Origin: Weizmannia acidilactici | GTDB taxonomy: Bacteria > Bacillota > Bacilli > Bacillales > Bacillaceae_C | NCBI RefSeq assembly: GCF_008974185.1 | Contig: NZ_BKZP01000007.1 | Span: forward strand, 47,559 to 111,558 | Length of the DNA: 64,000 nucleotides | Direction of reading: 5' to 3' | Shown: one piece after another, positions 17,548-26,081 of the stretch | How the letters are laid out: each line of letters starts with the position of its first letter | How positions within the stretch are numbered: the first letter of the stretch is position 1 | Made by a program: the position numbers and the translations under genes | The notes under the pieces: model-generated | The model's input: the letters and a program-made list of their open reading frames with translations, nothing else | Databases searched by the model: none | Told to the model about the DNA's origin: nothing

Positions 17548-19962
17548 TTAGTTCGCCACAATATTCACCAGTTTGCCTGGAACGACAATCACTTTGCGGA
17601 CGATTTTCCCTTCTGTAAATTCTTTTACTTTTTCATCCGCCAACGCGAGTTTTTCCATCTCTTCACGGCCCATATTGCGATCAATCATCACTTTGTTGCG
17701 CACTTTGCCGTTCACTTGCAGGACGATTTCAACTTCATTGTCAACGAGTTTTGACGCATCAAACGTTGGCCATGCTTCGTACGTAATCGTGCCCTTGTGC
17801 CCAAGTTTTTCCCAAAGTTCTTCAGCAATATGCGGGCAAAACGGCGAGAGCATTTTCACAAAGCCTTCCGCATAAGCTTTCGGCAAAATATCTGTTTTAT
17901 ACGATTCGTTGATGAACACCATCAATTGCGAAATGGCCGTATTGAAATGGAGAGCATCGATATCTTCCGACACTTTTTTCACAGTCATATGGTACGTTTT
18001 TTCAAGCGCCGGGTTCGCTTTGTCCTGGATTTTTGCCGCGAGGCTGCCATCTTCGTCAACAAATAGTCGCCAAATCCGGTCAAGGAAGCGCCGCGATCCA
18101 TCAAGGCCGTTTGTTGACCAGGCGATAGAGGCATCAAGCGGCCCCATAAACATTTCATACAAACGCAACGTATCGGCCCCGTGCGATTCGACAATGTCAT
18201 CCGGATTTACGACGTTCCCCCTCGATTTGCTCATCTTTTCATTGTTTTCGCCGAGGATCATGCCTTGGTTGAACAGTTTTTGGAACGGTTCTTTCGTCGG
18301 CACAACGCCGATATCGTATAAAAACTTATGCCAGAAACGGGCGTACAATAAGTGGAGGACCGCATGCTCGGCACCGCCGATGTAAATGTCAACCGGCAGC
18401 CATTTTTTCAGTTTTTCCGGATCTGCCAGCGTTTCTTTATTATGCGGGTCGATGAAACGGAGGAAGTACCAGCAGCTTCCCGCCCATTGCGGCATTGTGT
18501 TTGTTTCGCGGCGACCTTTTTTGCCTGTTTGAGGATCCACCACATTGACCCAGTCTTCAATATTGGCAAGCGGCGATTCGCCTGTGCCGCTTGGCTTGAT
18601 TTCGGTCGTTTTCGGCAGCATGAGCGGCAGTTCTTCTTCCGGCACAGCGGTGGTCGTGCCGTCTTCCCAATGGATGATCGGGATCGGTTCGCCCCAGTAG
18701 CGCTGGCGGCTGAACAACCAATCACGCAGGCGGTATGTCACTTTTTTCTGCCCGATGCCTTTTTCTTCTAGCCATTCGATCATGCGTGAGATTGCCGTTT
18801 GTTTGTCAAGCCCGTTCAAAAATCCGGAATTAATATGCTCGCCGTCACCGGTATAGGCTTCTTTTTCAATATTGCCGCCGGCTACAACTTCTTTGATCGG
18901 CAAATTAAATTTGCGCGCAAATTCGTAGTCGCGTTCATCATGGGCAGGCACCGCCATGATCGCGCCTGTCCCGTAGCTCATCAAGACATAATCGGCAATC
19001 CAGATCGGCATTTTTTCGCCGTTGACCGGATTGACCGCATAAGCGCCAGTGAACACGCCGGTTTTTTCTTTTGCGAGATCCGTCCGTTCAAGGTCGCTCT
19101 TCGATTGGATCTGTTCCAAGTAAGCCGCGATCGCATCTGCCTGTTCCGGCGTTTTGATTTTATCAACCAAAGGATGCTCCGGCGCCAGTACCGCATAAGT
19201 CGCGCCGAACAGCGTATCCGGGCGGGTCGTGAAGACGGTGAAGGTTTCATCGGTGCCGTCGATGTTGAATATCACTTCCGCCCCTTCCGAACGGCCGATC
19301 CAATTGCGCTGCATGTCTTTAATGCTTTCCGGCCAATCGAGCTCTTCCAAATCTTCAAGCAGCCGGTCCGCATAAGCGGTGATTTTCAGCATCCATTGGC
19401 GCATCGGCTTGCGGATTACCGGATACCCGCCGCGTTCACTCTTGCCGTCGATCACTTCTTCGTTGGCAAGTACGGTCCCGAGCGCCGGGCACCAGTTGAC
19501 AGGCACTTCATCCACATATGCAAGCCCCCGTTTCCATAACTGCAGGAAAACCCACTGCGTCCACTTGTAATACTCCGGATCCGTTGTGTTAATTTCCCTG
19601 TCCCAATCGTAGGAGAAACCGAGCGACTTGATCTGACGGCGGAACGTGTTAATATTTTTTTCCGTGAAAACGGCCGGGTCGTTTCCCGTATCAAGCGCGT
19701 ATTGCTCAGCCGGAAGCCCGAACGCATCCCAGCCCATTGGATGCAGCACATTGTACCCCTGCATCCGTTTTGTGCGCGCCAAAATATCGGTTGCCGTATA
19801 ACCTTCCGGATGCCCGACGTGCAGGCCGGCGCCTGAAGGATACGGAAACATATCGAGCGCATAAAATTTCGGTTTATTTGAATCTTCGTCCGTACGGAAA
19901 GTTTTATGCTCTTCCCAGTACTTCTGCCATTTCTTTTCGATTTTCCGGTGATCAAAACTCAT
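17548..19962 (-). CDS. leuS: Leucyl-tRNA synthetase
   Basis: 804 residues, class I aminoacyl-tRNA synthetase. HIGH motif as HVGH at residues 48-51 ([13 protein letters not shown]), editing domain with [11 protein letters not shown] and [15 protein letters not shown], and [10 protein letters not shown] in the C-terminal third. Charges tRNA-Leu and edits mischarged norvaline/isoleucine. Start [12 protein letters not shown] follows AAGGAGGAGTTTCAG; the open frame upstream actually lies in the T-box leader. Expression is controlled by that leader, so it rises when uncharged tRNA-Leu accumulates. Confidence 0.97.
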   Translation of the reverse strand: MSFDHRKIEKKWQKYWEEHKTFRTDEDSNKPKFYALDMFPYPSGAGLHVGHPEGYTATDILARTKRMQGYNVLHPMGWDAFGLPAEQYALDTGNDPAVFTEKNINTFRRQIKSLGFSYDWDREINTTDPEYYKWTQWVFLQLWKRGLAYVDEVPVNWCPALGTVLANEEVIDGKSERGGYPVIRKPMRQWMLKITAYADRLLEDLEELDWPESIKDMQRNWIGRSEGAEVIFNIDGTDETFTVFTTRPDTLFGATYAVLAPEHPLVDKIKTPEQADAIAAYLEQIQSKSDLERTDLAKEKTGVFTGAYAVNPVNGEKMPIWIADYVLMSYGTGAIMAVPAHDERDYEFARKFNLPIKEVVAGGNIEKEAYTGDGEHINSGFLNGLDKQTAISRMIEWLEEKGIGQKKVTYRLRDWLFSRQRYWGEPIPIIHWEDGTTTAVPEEELPLMLPKTTEIKPSGTGESPLANIEDWVNVVDPQTGKKGRRETNTMPQWAGSCWYFLRFIDPHNKETLADPEKLKKWLPVDIYIGGAEHAVLHLLYARFWHKFLYDIGVVPTKEPFQKLFNQGMILGENNEKMSKSRGNVVNPDDIVESHGADTLRLYEMFMGPLDASIAWSTNGLDGSRRFLDRIWRLFVDEDGSLAAKIQDKANPALEKTYHMTVKKVSEDIDALHFNTAISQLMVFINESYKTDILPKAYAEGFVKMLSPFCPHIAEELWEKLGHKGTITYEAWPTFDASKLVDNEVEIVLQVNGKVRNKVMIDRNMGREEMEKLALADEKVKEFTEGKIVRKVIVVPGKLVNIVAN

Positions 19963-19984
19963 CTGAAACTCCTCCTTCTGTATG

Positions 19985-20262
19985 TATCCCGATTGACAAT
20001 AAAAGCAATGCAAAAACCCCCCCATCCCAAGGAATTGGGACGAGAGGGCCACTCCCGCGGTACCACCCAGATTAGTGCAAGCACTCACTTCATTATCCTT
20101 AACGCGGAAAACGGCAAATACTAATGAATCCGTTCATATTTGCAACTCAAAGGCGAGTTCATGGGGGTTTCTGATTGGCTTGCACCCTCCGCCAATTCTC
20201 TTGTTTTCAGTCCCGCCATTACTGCTCCTTGTCAACGTTCTTCCATATTTATTCATTTTATT
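19985..20262 (-). promoter_or_regulatory. Leucine T-box leader of leuS
   Basis: Untranslated leader between promoter and leuS. The T-box sequence GGGTGGTACCGCGG is at 20055-20069. A plausible specifier region GAACTCGCC (Leu codon CTC) lies near 20150-20160 in stem I. Downstream, a 14-bp stem with several G.U pairs (20022-20049) followed by TTTTT at 20012-20016 forms the terminator. Uncharged tRNA-Leu should stabilise the antiterminator and let RNA polymerase read into leuS. Confidence 0.9.
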
Positions 20263-20266
20263 TACT

Positions 20267-20295
20267 ATTGTACAGAAATTTATACATCGTTTCAA
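20267..20295 (-). promoter_or_regulatory. Sigma-A promoter of leuS
   Basis: Minus strand TTGAAA, 17-bp spacer, TACAAT. The -35 box overlaps the stop codon of yttB. Confidence 0.8.
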
Positions 20296-21467
20296 CAAGA
20301 TTTTCTTAATGGCACCGATTGCTCCGCTTTTTTTGACTTTAACGGGAGGTTATAGGCCGCGGTAAGCATGAGCGCCACCGCATACAGGACAATTAACACA
20401 GCAAAAAGCACGTTCATGCCGTACAAATCGGCAAGCAATCCGCCAATGACCGGCCCGATCATGCGCCCGGCCGTTGCCACGCTGTTGACAATCCCTTGGT
20501 AAAATCCTTCCCGCCCTTTAGGAGCCAGCTCGCCTGCAACTGCCGGAACCGACGGCCAGACGAGCATCTCCCCTAAAGTGAGGATAGCCATCGCGGCAAC
20601 AAAGCCCTGAAACTGTTCCGCGATGCTTGCAACTCCGAATGAAACCATGAAAATGGCAATCCCCGCCATGATTTGCGCTTTTACATTGGACAGCCATTTT
20701 GTCGTAACCGGAATAAGGAAAGGCTGCCCGAGCACAATGATTGACCCGTTCAACGTCCAGAGCAAACTGTACTCATGAAGTGAAATATGAAGTTTCTGCG
20801 TATAAGCTGAAATCGTCGCCTGCCACTGTACATATGCGATCCAGCAAAGCAGGTATGATGTACATAATATGATCAGCGCCAGAAGTTGTGAACGGGTACC
20901 ACTTGAAATGCCGGTACGTCCCTGATTCTTTCGCGCCAATTGTTCTTTAGACATTTTATTATAGCCGAACGCCGCAATCAGCCCAAAAACAATAAACATC
21001 AGCAAGTTGGCCGGAAAAATGTAATCAAATGAATAAGAGGCAATCGCGCCCCCGAGTGCCGAACCGACCGCAACGCCGATGTTTTGCGCAACATAGATGG
21101 CGTTATATGCCTTGCGCCCACCGTTCTTCCACACCGATCCCGCCATGGCGAACATCGCCGGCCCGATGATTCCGGAACCGAGGCCGATTAACGACAAAAA
21201 AATAACATACTGCGGCCAGCCGTGCCAAAAGGTAAGCCCGGTTAAGGCGGCTACGGTGATCACAATGCCGATCATCGTTGCGCGGTATCCGCCGATATGA
21301 TCGTATAAAGTTCCCCCCGCAAGACTGCCGATCACGCTCGCCAATGAATTGAGCATTAATACAACCCCTGCGACGGATAATGTTTTTCCAAGATGATCAT
21401 GGATGTAGATGGAATTTAACGGCCATAAAAAAGAAGAGCCGGTAATATTGATTGCCATCCCGATCAC
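20292..21467 (-). CDS. yttB: Major facilitator superfamily transporter YttB
   Basis: About 391 residues with 12 hydrophobic segments, an MFS efflux-type transporter; motif LAGGTLYDHIGGYRAT in loop 2-3 is the MFS signature G-x-x-x-D-x-x-G-x-R. Substrate unknown. The 5' end is odd: the first in-frame start is GTG 21467 with no ribosome site, while an ATG at about 21506-21508 has a good AAAGGGAG site but is one base out of frame with the body of the gene. Either a single-base deletion has occurred near 21495, or the start is unusual. Precedes leuS on the same strand. Confidence 0.75.
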   Translation of the reverse strand: MIGMAINITGSSFLWPLNSIYIHDHLGKTLSVAGVVLMLNSLASVIGSLAGGTLYDHIGGYRATMIGIVITVAALTGLTFWHGWPQYVIFLSLIGLGSGIIGPAMFAMAGSVWKNGGRKAYNAIYVAQNIGVAVGSALGGAIASYSFDYIFPANLLMFIVFGLIAAFGYNKMSKEQLARKNQGRTGISSGTRSQLLALIILCTSYLLCWIAYVQWQATISAYTQKLHISLHEYSLLWTLNGSIIVLGQPFLIPVTTKWLSNVKAQIMAGIAIFMVSFGVASIAEQFQGFVAAMAILTLGEMLVWPSVPAVAGELAPKGREGFYQGIVNSVATAGRMIGPVIGGLLADLYGMNVLFAVLIVLYAVALMLTAAYNLPLKSKKAEQSVPLRKSC

Positions 21468-21652
21468 AAGGAGCCAAAGGACTTTGGCATGGCCATGCTC
21501 CCTTTCGTTTCTTCAATATTAATCTTCCAAACAGCATTTTATGTGTTTTTTTGTATTGGGGCAAGAAAGATTTGCTCTGAGACTGAAAGAAGTAATATTC
21601 CGCAAACTTAGTTGGCTCAGCATCTATACCATCAGAGGTATTTTTAAACCAT

Positions 21653-21722
21653 CCGCTGATATTTTTGCCGGTTCCGCTGATATTTCAAGTTTTACGCTGA
21701 TTTCTTCTCCATTTCCGCTGAT
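21653..21722. repeat. Array of four CCGCTGAT motifs at ~21-bp spacing
   Basis: CCGCTGAT or ACGCTGAT starts at 21653, 21674, 21694 and 21715, so successive copies are 21, 20 and 21 bp apart. The sequence between copies is not conserved. The array lies in the 300-bp gap upstream of yttB, next to the terminator of the ytzC pair. No coding potential. Confidence 0.7.
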
Positions 21723-21763
21723 ATTTTTCAAAACTTTAGTCTGCTGCAGGTCCAATACCCCTT

Positions 21764-21799
21764 GAAAAGCGGGATGAACTGCTTTTCATCCCGCTTTTC
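21764..21799. terminator. Terminator of the ytzC operon
   Basis: Thirteen-bp stem AAAAGCGGGATGA/TCATCCCGCTTTT with an 8-base loop, right after the 57-residue gene on the minus strand. Confidence 0.75.
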
Positions 21800-21803
21800 T
21801 CCA

Positions 21804-21977
21804 TTAATCCGGATTTTCGTTATGCTGTTTCGATTTTACCGGCTGGCTCTTTTTGCTGTTTTTCTTTTTCAGTTCCTTCACCGGGTCGTAATCGAGGACG
21901 GCTTCGATGTCCTGATTGTTCACGCCGTTTTTCGTTTTCTGCTCCGGATTTTGCTGTTTTGAACGTTTCCTTGGCAT
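21804..21977 (-). CDS. Small basic protein, 57 residues
   Basis: Starts MPRKRSKQQNPEQ after GGGGGTAACG and ends HNENPD. Strongly charged and hydrophilic, rich in K, N and Q, with one short acidic stretch (IEAVLDYDPVKELKKK) in the middle; probably disordered. Such composition is common among small spore-associated proteins of Bacillaceae, but no family is recognised. It begins 16 bases after ytzC and ends at a strong terminator, so it is the last gene of a two-gene operon. Confidence 0.55.
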   Translation of the reverse strand: MPRKRSKQQNPEQKTKNGVNNQDIEAVLDYDPVKELKKKNSKKSQPVKSKQHNENPD

Positions 21978-21993
21978 ACCGTTACCCCCGTGC

Positions 21994-22269
21994 TTACATA
22001 ATCGGTTCGTGTTCCTGTAAAATGATCTGGTTCTGCAACTGCTGGATTTGCAGGCGCATGCGGTGGAGGCGCTCACGCTGCTGGGAGTTGGCGCTGATCG
22101 CTAGTTTGCAAAGCTCGTTATAGGCATCTTCCAGTTCTTTCAAAGGCGCGGAAAAATCATAATAGCCATAGTTTTCTTCACGGATGCCTTCCATATACTG
22201 CTCGCGCGCCGAATGTATGGCATTTTCGCAGCGGCTGATGCAATTTTCGACTGCTTCCCGTGTAGCCAT
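21994..22269 (-). CDS. ytzC: YtzC family protein (DUF2524)
   Basis: 91 residues, the size of B. subtilis YtzC. Starts MATREAVENCISRCENAI after AAAAGGGGGAATTGGTG. All-helical with heptad-like leucines and a Q-rich C-terminal helix (QQRERLHRMRLQIQQLQNQI), so likely a coiled-coil. No catalytic motif. Function unknown. Co-transcribed with the 57-residue gene downstream, and divergent from mnmL. Confidence 0.75.
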   Translation of the reverse strand: MATREAVENCISRCENAIHSAREQYMEGIREENYGYYDFSAPLKELEDAYNELCKLAISANSQQRERLHRMRLQIQQLQNQIILQEHEPIM

Positions 22270-22417
22270 CACCAATTCCCCCTTTTTCTTTGAAGCATGC
22301 ATGCTCCATTTGTATTGTGCCCAGCCGCACGCCCGCCATTCCTTTTAACAAACGATCTTTCATGGTAAAATGCTTAAGGAACCGCACGAAAGAGGCGAAA
22401 AAAGGAGGCCGTTTAAA

Positions 22418-23386
22418 ATGGCGGAATCAAATCCATTTCAATATTCAAATGACAATAAACGTTACCATACATGGAATTACCATCTAAGAAAACATTTCGG
22501 CCATAAAGTGTTTAAAATTGCACTTGACGGCGGGTTTGATTGCCCAAACCGGGACGGCACTGTGGCATACGGCGGCTGTACGTTTTGCAGCGCAGCAGGG
22601 TCAGGTGATTTTGCCGGCGACCGCACGGATGACTTGGAAACGCAATTTCAAAAAGTGAAAGCACAAATGCACCATAAATGGAAAGGAGGAAAATATATGG
22701 CGTATTTCCAAGCCTTTACCAATACACATGCGCCGGTAGATGTGCTGCGTGAAAAATACGAAACGGTGCTCAAACAGGACGGGGTTGTCGGGCTGTCCAT
22801 CGCCACCCGGCCGGACTGCCTGCCGGATGATGTCGTAGAATATTTGGCGGAGCTGAATGAACGGACATACCTCTGGGTGGAGCTCGGCCTGCAGACGGTC
22901 CATGAGCGCACGGCGCAGCTCATAAACCGCGCCCATGATTTTCAGTGCTATGTAGAAGGCGTGGACAAACTCCGGAAAAAAGGCATCCGTATCTGCACCC
23001 ATATTATAAACGGCCTGCCAATGGAAGATTACGATATGATGATGGAAACGGCGCGCGAAGTGGCGAAGCTCGATGTGCAGGGCATCAAAATCCACCTGCT
23101 CCATTTGTTAAAAGGAACGCCGATGGTAAAGCAATATGAAAAAGGGATGCTGAAATTCCTCTCGTTTGAAGACTATGTAAAACTCGTGTGCGACCAGCTT
23201 GAAATTTTGCCGCCGGAAATGGTGATCCACCGCATTACCGGCGACGGCCCGATCCACCTGATGATCGGCCCAATGTGGAGCGTGAACAAATGGGAAGTTT
23301 TAAATGCGATTGATGCAGAATTAAAAAGAAGAGACAGCTGGCAGGGGAAATTTTACAAAAATACTTTGGAAGCATCGGCAAAATGA
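22418..23386 (+). CDS. mnmL: Radical SAM protein YtqA/MnmL (tRNA wobble-uridine modification)
   Basis: 322 residues, TIGR01212-type radical SAM protein. The cluster-binding cysteines are C42, C54 and C57 (C-x11-C-x2-C, in DCPNRDG...GGCTFC), the elongated spacing typical of this family. Recent work on Gram-positive tRNA modification, as I recall it, assigns YtqA as MnmL, acting before YtqB/MnmM in making mnm5s2U34 from the cmnm5 stage. The ATG lies after AAAGGAGG. It overlaps mnmM by 4 bases (ATGA), strongly supporting a joint pathway. Confidence 0.85.
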   Translation: MAESNPFQYSNDNKRYHTWNYHLRKHFGHKVFKIALDGGFDCPNRDGTVAYGGCTFCSAAGSGDFAGDRTDDLETQFQKVKAQMHHKWKGGKYMAYFQAFTNTHAPVDVLREKYETVLKQDGVVGLSIATRPDCLPDDVVEYLAELNERTYLWVELGLQTVHERTAQLINRAHDFQCYVEGVDKLRKKGIRICTHIINGLPMEDYDMMMETAREVAKLDVQGIKIHLLHLLKGTPMVKQYEKGMLKFLSFEDYVKLVCDQLEILPPEMVIHRITGDGPIHLMIGPMWSVNKWEVLNAIDAELKRRDSWQGKFYKNTLEASAK

Positions 23387-23955
23387 ACATGCTTCCTGTT
23401 ATTCCGTTCGCCCATTCACTGATGGAAATAGCAGTCAAAAAAGGCGGATTTGCGATTGACGCGACCGCCGGGAACGGGCATGACACCGTGTTTTTGGCAA
23501 AACTTGTCGGGGACAGCGGTAAAGTGTTCGCCTTTGATATCCAGCCGGAAGCGGTCATCCGGACAAAAGAACGCCTGCAAAAAGAAAGGCTGGACACGCG
23601 CGTGGAGCTGTTCCGCACCGGCCACGAGCATGCGGGCGAATGCATCCCGGCTGGATATCACGGGAAAATCAGCGGGGCGATTTTTAATCTCGGCTACCTG
23701 CCAAACAGCGATAAATCGGTAATTACCCGGCCGGAAACAACGATTGCCGCAGTAGAGCAAATTTTTGCCATGCTTGAAACCGGCGGGGTCATCGCCATTG
23801 TCGTTTACCACGGCCATGAAGGCGGTGCTTTTGAGCGCGACCGGCTCCTTGAGTATGTGAAAAAACTTGACCAAAAACAGGCGCATGTGCTGCAATACGG
23901 TTTTATCAACCAGGAAAACCATCCGCCTTTTCTGATTGCAATTGAAAAAAGGTAA
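23383..23955 (+). CDS. mnmM: tRNA methyltransferase YtqB/MnmM
   Basis: 190 residues, class I SAM-dependent methyltransferase. The SAM-binding loop is AIDATAGNGHDTVFLA at residues 24-39 and the acidic end of beta-2 is in FAFDIQPEA; the LGYLPNSDK segment is a family-specific substrate region. MnmM methylates nm5s2U34 to mnm5s2U34 of tRNAs for Lys, Glu and Gln. Starts in ATGA overlap with mnmL, so the two proteins are translationally coupled. Convergent with the flavin monooxygenase gene, whose stop lies 2 bases away. Confidence 0.87.
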   Translation: MNMLPVIPFAHSLMEIAVKKGGFAIDATAGNGHDTVFLAKLVGDSGKVFAFDIQPEAVIRTKERLQKERLDTRVELFRTGHEHAGECIPAGYHGKISGAIFNLGYLPNSDKSVITRPETTIAAVEQIFAMLETGGVIAIVVYHGHEGGAFERDRLLEYVKKLDQKQAHVLQYGFINQENHPPFLIAIEKR

Positions 23956-23957
23956 GA

Positions 23958-24962
23958 TTACAGCATTTCTTTTGCGATCAGTTCAAAAGACCGCAGCTTG
24001 TCTTCAAACCGGTACATATTGGAAACGAGCATGATTTCATCCGTCCCGTAAACATCGGCGAGCCTGAGCAGCGTATCTTTCACCTTTTTCGGCGAGCCGA
24101 TCACCATATTCTTGCGGTTTTCCTCGATATGGGCCCGCTCGAAACGGCTGTACGGATAGGCGAATGCTTTTTCCGGGCTCGGGAGACCGTCTGACGGTAT
24201 CCCCTGTTCAAGCAAAATCCTCGCCAGTTCCATGCTCGCATTCAGCCGCTGTGCTTCCTCATCCGTTTCGGCACAGCAAACAAAAACAGCCGCTATGTTT
24301 TTTGGCTCCTTTAAATAGGGGGACGGCTTGAACTGTTTGAGATAAGTGCGCATTGCCTCCGGGCCGCCTTCCCCGTTGATAAATTGGGCATACGCATACG
24401 GCAGCCCTTTTTCTGCGGCAAGTGCGGCGCTTTTCTGGCTTGACCCGAGCAACCACACTTCCGGGTTTGTGTTCGTTACGGGCGTCGCCTTTAACCCATA
24501 CAGTTTATCTTCCGGATCAATCGCATCGTGCAAATACATCTGCAGCTCATCGATTTGCGCCGGGAACCGGTCAATGTTTCTCCTTTCCCCGTTATGCAGG
24601 GCATACGTCGCACGCGGCATGCCCCCGGGCGCCCTGCCGACCCCAAGATCGATTCGCCCCGGCGCGAGGCCTGACAGCACCCGGAAATTTTCCGCAACTT
24701 TAAATGCGCTGTAATGCGTCAGCATCACCCCTCCCGAACCGATGCGGATCCGGGATGTTTTCGCAGCAATATAGGAAATCAAAACTTCCGGCGATGAACC
24801 GGCAAGCGCCGCGGAATCATGGTGTTCGGAAACCCAAAAGCGGCGGTATCCCCATTTTTCCGCATGTTTTGCCAATTCCACCGTATTTTGCAGCGCTTCT
24901 TCCGCCGCCATTCCTTCCGAAACCGGAGACTGGTCCAAAATGCTCAAACTTAATTCCGCCAA
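23958..24962 (-). CDS. Luciferase-like (LLM) flavin-dependent monooxygenase
   Basis: 334 residues, bacterial luciferase-like TIM-barrel family. Visible: LSILDQSPVSEG near the N-terminus, the RFWVSEHHDSAALAGSSPEVL region at about residues 41-61 and IRIGSGGVMLTHYSAFKVAENFRVL, all characteristic of the MsnO8/YhbW-like LLM subgroup using FMNH2. Starts with TTG after AGGAGAGATG, 12 bases downstream of the ytpB stop, so it is probably the third gene of a ytpA-ytpB operon. Substrate unknown; neighbourhood with a terpene synthase is suggestive only. Confidence 0.82.
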   Translation of the reverse strand: MAELSLSILDQSPVSEGMAAEEALQNTVELAKHAEKWGYRRFWVSEHHDSAALAGSSPEVLISYIAAKTSRIRIGSGGVMLTHYSAFKVAENFRVLSGLAPGRIDLGVGRAPGGMPRATYALHNGERRNIDRFPAQIDELQMYLHDAIDPEDKLYGLKATPVTNTNPEVWLLGSSQKSAALAAEKGLPYAYAQFINGEGGPEAMRTYLKQFKPSPYLKEPKNIAAVFVCCAETDEEAQRLNASMELARILLEQGIPSDGLPSPEKAFAYPYSRFERAHIEENRKNMVIGSPKKVKDTLLRLADVYGTDEIMLVSNMYRFEDKLRSFELIAKEML

Positions 24963-24974
24963 TTTTCATCTCTC

Positions 24975-26069
24975 CTATTTCACAAGTATTTTTGCAAGCC
25001 CGGCCGGAATCATGTTTTTAATTGCCCGGTACATTTTTCCATTGAAATAAAAAAATAAACTGATGGAACCCGCAGATCTGATCATTTTCCGCGACAATTT
25101 CCGGACGCTCCGCTGTTTCCTTACTTTATCATCGGATAAATATACGGCTAGCAGCCCTCGGTTAATCAGTTTATGGAATTTTTCATTCGGAAGTTGCCCT
25201 GTATGTTTGTCCGCTTCCCGTAAAAAATGCTTCAGCCGTCGGAAAAGCTGTTCTTCATTCGGGTAATAAAAGCAAAAATTCAAATCTCCGCCTTTCTTGT
25301 CTTCATCCTGATCAATAAAATAGTCAAGCAAAATATGCAGCCCCTGTATATAAGGAAAGTAGCCGTCACGGATAATTTTTGCATATTCGGGGCGGAAATC
25401 ATCCCGGAGCGCATAAGAGACGAGGCAGAAAATCCCGAGGGTCGAACCGGAACAAGCCGAAAACTCATACCATCCCATATCCGGAAAATCGGCTTTAAAT
25501 TGTGCGAACCAATTCTCAAGCCGCGGCACCCGCTCTTCAACCCGCACATGTTTATGTACCTGCAAATCCGAATAATAACGGCACAGTTCGAGCAAATAAG
25601 GTTTGATCGCTTCGTAATGGGGGATTGCTTTTAAAACGGATTGGCAAGTCGTCACGAGCTCGTGCAGATAACCACCGTCGTTTTGGTCTTCGCGGAGCCG
25701 ATAATAATTTTTTAAATTTGCCCCAACCGTCAGCGCATCGCACATTGATTCATGCAATGCCCGGAAATCATCCGGATCGAGCGATGTGCTGCGGTCACAC
25801 AAATTATCCAAATAATCGCTGATCGTTTGGTAGGCGACAATAAACTGAAAAGCCTGTGCACGTTCTTCCATTGCCAAAAGCCCCAGGATCGACCCGCCCT
25901 CACAATGGAACGTTTTATATTTGATGCTTGCAAGCGCCTGCGCCTTTAATTCTTCATTTGGAATTTGCCGTGCCCTTTCCCGCCAGTAGCGCAATTCGCG
26001 GTGGACAGCCGGCATCACCCTGCGGTAAACTTGGGCCATTAACGATATAGGGCAGGATGGGATTGTCAT
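24975..26069 (-). CDS. ytpB: Tetraprenyl-beta-curcumene synthase YtpB
   Basis: 364 residues, member of the YtpB (DUF2600) family, a terpene synthase unlike classical class I enzymes in sequence. The Asp-rich motif DYLDNLCD is at residues 85-92, and a second acidic cluster, LLDYFIDQDEDKKGGD, lies in the C-terminal third. B. subtilis YtpB cyclises heptaprenyl diphosphate to the C35 tetraprenyl-beta-curcumene, precursor of sesquarterpenes such as baciterpenol/sporulenes. GAGGTG precedes the start, 12 bases after ytpA. Downstream lies an LLM monooxygenase. Confidence 0.88.
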   Translation of the reverse strand: MTIPSCPISLMAQVYRRVMPAVHRELRYWRERARQIPNEELKAQALASIKYKTFHCEGGSILGLLAMEERAQAFQFIVAYQTISDYLDNLCDRSTSLDPDDFRALHESMCDALTVGANLKNYYRLREDQNDGGYLHELVTTCQSVLKAIPHYEAIKPYLLELCRYYSDLQVHKHVRVEERVPRLENWFAQFKADFPDMGWYEFSACSGSTLGIFCLVSYALRDDFRPEYAKIIRDGYFPYIQGLHILLDYFIDQDEDKKGGDLNFCFYYPNEEQLFRRLKHFLREADKHTGQLPNEKFHKLINRGLLAVYLSDDKVRKQRSVRKLSRKMIRSAGSISLFFYFNGKMYRAIKNMIPAGLAKILVK

Positions 26070-26081
26070 CAGCGGTTCACC

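Noticed and set aside
18799..19539. 246-codon plus-strand frame opposite leuS
   Set aside because: Shadow of a conserved synthetase; no ribosome site, composition fits complementary-strand bias.
21653..21722. CRISPR array
   Set aside because: The conserved core is only 8 bp and the period 21 bp, too short for repeat-spacer units, and no cas genes are present.
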